Shown in pieces: positions 23,356-25,778 of a stretch of DNA of 25,778 nt. Source of the DNA: UBA5905 sp964609975 (GTDB lineage: Bacteria; Bacillota; Clostridia; Oscillospirales; Acutalibacteraceae); the NCBI GenBank assembly GCA_964609975.1, contig CAZSTR010000022.1:1-25778 (forward strand). Reading direction: 5' to 3'. How positions within the stretch are numbered: position 1 is the first letter of the stretch; the number at the start of each line of letters is the position of its first letter. A program made the translations under genes and the position numbers. Under the pieces are notes generated by a model. That model did no database searches and was not told where the DNA came from. It saw only the letters and a program-made list of their open reading frames with translations.

Positions 23356-24699
23356 TTATTCAACTTCCTCTTTCGCGCCCTTCAACAGAAGGTTCGCCAC
23401 AATGCCGAGGATTAGCGCACAGGCGATGGAGGTCAGCGTCACCTTTCCAAAAGAAACGGACAGACCGCCAATGCCGCAAATCAGGATAATAGCCACCACA
23501 AAAAGGTTCTTGTTCTGGTTCAAATCCACTTCCTGAATCATCTTCAGACCAGACACAGCGATGAAGCCATACAGCGTCACGCACACGCCGCCCATCACGC
23601 AGTTGGGGATGGTGGCGAGGAAGGTCACAAAGGGATCAAAGAAGGAAATCACAATCGCCATGATGGCCGTCGCCAAAATCGTCACCACAGAAGCGTTTCC
23701 GGTGATAGCCACGCAGCCCACAGACTCGCCATAGGTGGTGTTCGGGCACCCGCCAAAGAATGCACCGGCGATGGAGCCAACGCCGTCACCCAGCAGGGTG
23801 CGATGCAGACCGGGCTCCTCCAGAAGATCCTTGTTGATGACCGAGGATAGATTCTTGTGGTCGGCTATATGCTCGGCAAACACCACAAAGGCCACCGGCA
23901 CATACGCCACCGCCACCGTCGCGATATATTCACCGGTGACACTCTTCAGCCCCTTGAAGGCCTCCACGAAGGTAAAATCAGGAACCGCAAAGAACCCCAT
24001 GTCCTTGAACACACTAAAATTGATAATCTGGAGCGCCTGATTGTCGGTGGCGATACCAATCCAGGTGAACACCGCCGCCACCGCATAGCCGGCCAAAATG
24101 CCGATGATGAACGGAATCAGCTTCACCATTTTCTTTCCGTACACAGAGCACAGCACCACCGTGAACAGCGTCACCAGACCGCAAAGCAGGCATAGATAGG
24201 GATTCGCCACCGAAGCGCCATTCGCATCCAGCACCTTACCCAGCGTCAGGTCGCCCACAGCGTTGCCCGCCAGCGACAAACCGATGATGGCCACCGTCGG
24301 CCCAATCACCACCGCCGGCATCAGCCTGTTGATCCAGCCCACACCGACCAGCTTCACCACCAGCGCGATAACCACATACACCAGACCGGCGAACACCGCG
24401 CCAAACAGCAGGCCCGCATAGCCCACCTGGACCGACACCGCGCCGGCAAAGGCAGCCAGCATCGAGCCGATGAAGGCGAAGGAGCTTCCGAGGAACACCG
24501 GGCTGCGGAACTTCGTGAACAGCAGATACACAATCGTTCCCACGCCGGCGCCCAGCAGCGCCGCAGACGCCTGCATCCCGTTTCCAATAATCGCCGGCAC
24601 CGCAATCGTCGCCGCCAAAATCGCCAACAGCTGCTGCAGCGCGAACACCAACAGCTGGCCGAACTTCGGCCGGTCTTGAATGTCGTAATTCAGTTTCAT
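23356..24699 (-). CDS. uraA: Uracil/xanthine permease (NCS2 family)
   Basis: 447 residues with about 14 hydrophobic segments, as in UraA/PyrP. LQQLLAILAATIAVPAIIGNG near the N-terminus, the central VYVVIALVVKLVG region, FVVFAEHIADHKNLSSVINK and GDGVGSIAGAFFGGCPNTTYGES are family hallmarks. The FAEH Glu and the PNTTYGE segment line the nucleobase site. It imports uracil by proton symport. GGGAGG precedes the ATG. It follows pyrR by 55 bases, and a PyrR attenuator upstream of pyrR fits uracil rather than xanthine as substrate. Confidence 0.93.
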   Translation of the reverse strand: MKLNYDIQDRPKFGQLLVFALQQLLAILAATIAVPAIIGNGMQASAALLGAGVGTIVYLLFTKFRSPVFLGSSFAFIGSMLAAFAGAVSVQVGYAGLLFGAVFAGLVYVVIALVVKLVGVGWINRLMPAVVIGPTVAIIGLSLAGNAVGDLTLGKVLDANGASVANPYLCLLCGLVTLFTVVLCSVYGKKMVKLIPFIIGILAGYAVAAVFTWIGIATDNQALQIINFSVFKDMGFFAVPDFTFVEAFKGLKSVTGEYIATVAVAYVPVAFVVFAEHIADHKNLSSVINKDLLEEPGLHRTLLGDGVGSIAGAFFGGCPNTTYGESVGCVAITGNASVVTILATAIMAIVISFFDPFVTFLATIPNCVMGGVCVTLYGFIAVSGLKMIQEVDLNQNKNLFVVAIILICGIGGLSVSFGKVTLTSIACALILGIVANLLLKGAKEEVE

Positions 24700-24754
24700 T
24701 TCTTTTTCCTCCCGTGCTTTTATTTATCTCAACCCCCACCGGGGATAAAGACCG

Positions 24755-25300
24755 TTATTCCGCCGGGCGCAACAACTCCACGCCCATGGTTTTGTCGAAG
24801 GCGGGCAACCGCACCGCCACCGTTTCCCGCAAAGAGGTGGGAATGTTTTTTCCCACATAATCCGCCCGGAAGGGTAGCTCCCGGTGGCCTCTGTCCACTA
24901 AAATCGCCAGCTGGATACTCCGGGGACGCCCCACGGAAAAAATCGCTTCGATGGCCGCCCGCACCGTGCGCCCGGTGAACAGCACATCGTCCACCAGCAC
25001 CACCCGCCGATCCGCCACGGAGAAGGGCATTTCCGCCCTCTTCAGCACCGGCGCGTCCGTGGCCAGCTCCAGGTCATCCCGATAAAACTGAATATCCAGC
25101 GTTCCGCAGGGGATTTCCACCCCCTCGATTTGGCGAATGTTTTCCCGAATCATCTCCGCCAGCGGCGCACCGCGGCGGCAAATCCCCACCAGCACAAGTC
25201 CCTCGGTGCCGCGGTTTTTTTCCACGATTTCGTGAGAAATGCGCATCACCGTTCGCCGCACCGTTTCTTCGTCCATTAGCTGGATTCTTTCCTCGGACAT
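24755..25300 (-). CDS. pyrR: Bifunctional pyr operon regulator / uracil phosphoribosyltransferase PyrR
   Basis: 181 residues, the usual length. It starts SEERIQLMDEETVRRTVMRI and has LVGICRRGAPLA and the PRPP loop VVLVDDVLFTGRTVRAA (about 99-115). It binds UMP-dependent RNA sites in pyr leaders and promotes termination, and it has weak uracil phosphoribosyltransferase activity. The ATG at 25300 follows GGAGGAG. A longer in-frame start at 25375 would overlap the leader terminator and is rejected. It is the first gene of pyrR-uraA and sits behind its own target. Confidence 0.95.
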   Translation of the reverse strand: MSEERIQLMDEETVRRTVMRISHEIVEKNRGTEGLVLVGICRRGAPLAEMIRENIRQIEGVEIPCGTLDIQFYRDDLELATDAPVLKRAEMPFSVADRRVVLVDDVLFTGRTVRAAIEAIFSVGRPRSIQLAILVDRGHRELPFRADYVGKNIPTSLRETVAVRLPAFDKTMGVELLRPAE

Positions 25301-25323
25301 TCGCCCTCTCCTCCCCGATTCAC

Positions 25324-25355
25324 AAAAAAGACCCTGCCGCACCACCGACAGGATC
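25324..25355 (-). terminator. Attenuator terminator of the pyrR leader
   Basis: Minus strand: 10-bp stem (25355-25346 with 25339-25330), a six-base loop and a run of six T (25329-25324). Confidence 0.88.
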
Positions 25356-25446
25356 CCACATTCAGCCCCGGACACACCGCACCCGGCTTTTTTATGCAGT
25401 CGCTTGTCGGCCTCACGGTACCGCCCTTAAAGAACAACCTTTTCTA
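25324..25446 (-). promoter_or_regulatory. PyrR-responsive attenuator leader
   Basis: Minus strand, just after the promoter. TTCTTTAA (25434-25427), then GGTACCGTGAGGCCG and ACAAG (to 25403), matches the PyrR-binding loop with its GTGAGGC core. A terminator at 25355-25324 follows: GATCCTGTCG pairs with CGGCAGGGTC through two G-U pairs, then six T. UMP-bound PyrR would favour the terminator. A third stem near 25367-25391 could be part of the antiterminator. Confidence 0.85.
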
Positions 25447-25452
25447 ATGCGC

Positions 25453-25481
25453 ATTATACGCGCCACTTCGACAAATGTCAA
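25453..25481 (-). promoter_or_regulatory. Consensus promoter of pyrR-uraA
   Basis: Minus strand: TTGACA (25481-25476), a 17-bp spacer and TATAAT (25458-25453), a perfect match. Its -35 box overlaps the stop codon (25480-25478) of the truncated ParA. Confidence 0.93.
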
Positions 25482-25717
25482 GAAAAATTTCCGGCGAACA
25501 GCTCTTTCAAAACGCCAAAAAAGTACGCTTGATTGATAGGAAGTTCATCATTGTTTCTCCACCCAAGACAAGTGCTTAAATCTCCCTGCGGGTCTGCATC
25601 TACAAGCAAGACTTTCTTTCCTTGCATAGCAAGTCCTACACCGAGATTAACCGTAGTAGTTGTCTTTCCAACTCCGCCTTTCTGATTGCATATCGCAATC
25701 GTTTTGCAGTTTGGCAT
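25478..25717 (-). pseudogene. Truncated ParA-family ATPase relic
   Basis: 79 residues. The first 56 or so are an excellent ParA N-terminus: MPNCKTIAICNQKGGVGKTT, then VLLVDADPQGDLSTCLGW. After that, homology stops and 20 unrelated residues (ending KELFAGNFS) run to TGA. A complete ParA needs about 170 more residues, including the Walker B segment. Codons are AT-rich (GTA, CTT, TTA, AGA, GGA), unlike every neighbouring gene. AGGAGG precedes the ATG. Sequences of this type are common in integrative conjugative elements and plasmids. Likely the edge or remnant of an integrated element. Beyond it, 25718-25778 holds only this ribosome binding site and no other gene. Confidence 0.8.
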
Positions 25718-25778
25718 TTTCTGCTTCCTCCTGTTACTATATATTTGCCCCTTGATTTATGGCAGCCAGCCATAGGCA

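Noticed and set aside
24700..24754. Second PyrR attenuator between pyrR and uraA
   Set aside because: Only 55 bases, with a short CCCCGGTGGGG repeat, no GTGAGGC-type core and no T-run.
1..25778. CRISPR array, tRNA, rRNA or intact insertion sequence
   Set aside because: No regularly spaced repeats, no tRNA cloverleaf or rRNA sequence that I recognised, and no transposase or paired terminal repeats.

Overview
The window looks like chromosomal DNA of a GC-rich Gram-positive anaerobe, most likely a clostridial (Oscillospirales/Ruminococcaceae-like) Firmicute. The basis is strong AGGAGG-type ribosome binding sites, consensus sigma-A promoters, T-box, preQ1-I and PyrR RNA control, lipobox lipoproteins, a cohesin/dockerin pair and an ABC-F protein. 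The taxonomic placement is inference. Almost the whole window is ordinary core-genome sequence with short intergenic gaps. One AT-richer, truncated ParA gene at the far right looks acquired.

Layout, left to right. (1) 184-2181, + strand: a small membrane protein and serS with a divergent motif 3. (2) 7459-2247, - strand: a tightly spaced four-gene envelope operon. It encodes a GHL10-type lipoprotein, a secreted SH3/glucosaminidase-like protein ending in a dockerin, a membrane-anchored protein starting with a cohesin-like domain, and a Pr6Pr-type membrane protein. (3) 7677-8588, +: a DUF1294 membrane protein and nrdR. (4) 9206-8691, -: a lipoprotein of unknown function. (5) 9296-11212, +: an ABC-F ATPase. 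(6) 11248-14394, +: a T-box leader with a UGG (Trp) specifier controlling a three-gene ABC importer of the TrpXYZ type. (7) 14505-15653, +: an acetyltransferase-like protein, followed in frame after its stop by a protein-like 72-codon remnant.

(8) 18421-15937, -: znuA-znuC-znuB zinc/manganese importer, with overlapping genes. (9) 23069-18513, -: a UPF0126 membrane protein, parA, parB, an acyl-ACP thioesterase, a PD-(D/E)XK-like protein with a C-terminal winged-helix-like region, and queT behind a preQ1-I riboswitch. A parS-like site lies inside a perfect 17-bp-arm inverted repeat just upstream. (10) 25300-23356, -: pyrR-uraA behind a PyrR attenuator. (11) 25717-25478, -: a truncated ParA relic whose stop overlaps the -35 box of the pyrR promoter.

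How the genes relate. Three uptake systems are each under ligand-responsive control at the RNA level: tryptophan by T-box, queuosine precursor by preQ1 and uracil by PyrR. The metal importer has an AT-rich promoter with a small dyad that could be an operator. The ParABS genes are co-directional with lipid, tRNA-modification and nuclease-like genes. No rRNA, tRNA, CRISPR array or intact insertion sequence was recognised. The most distinctive items are the cohesin-dockerin envelope operon, the parS-like hairpin, the uncharacterised nuclease-like family, and the mismatch between the T-box specifier and its acceptor-pairing bulge.
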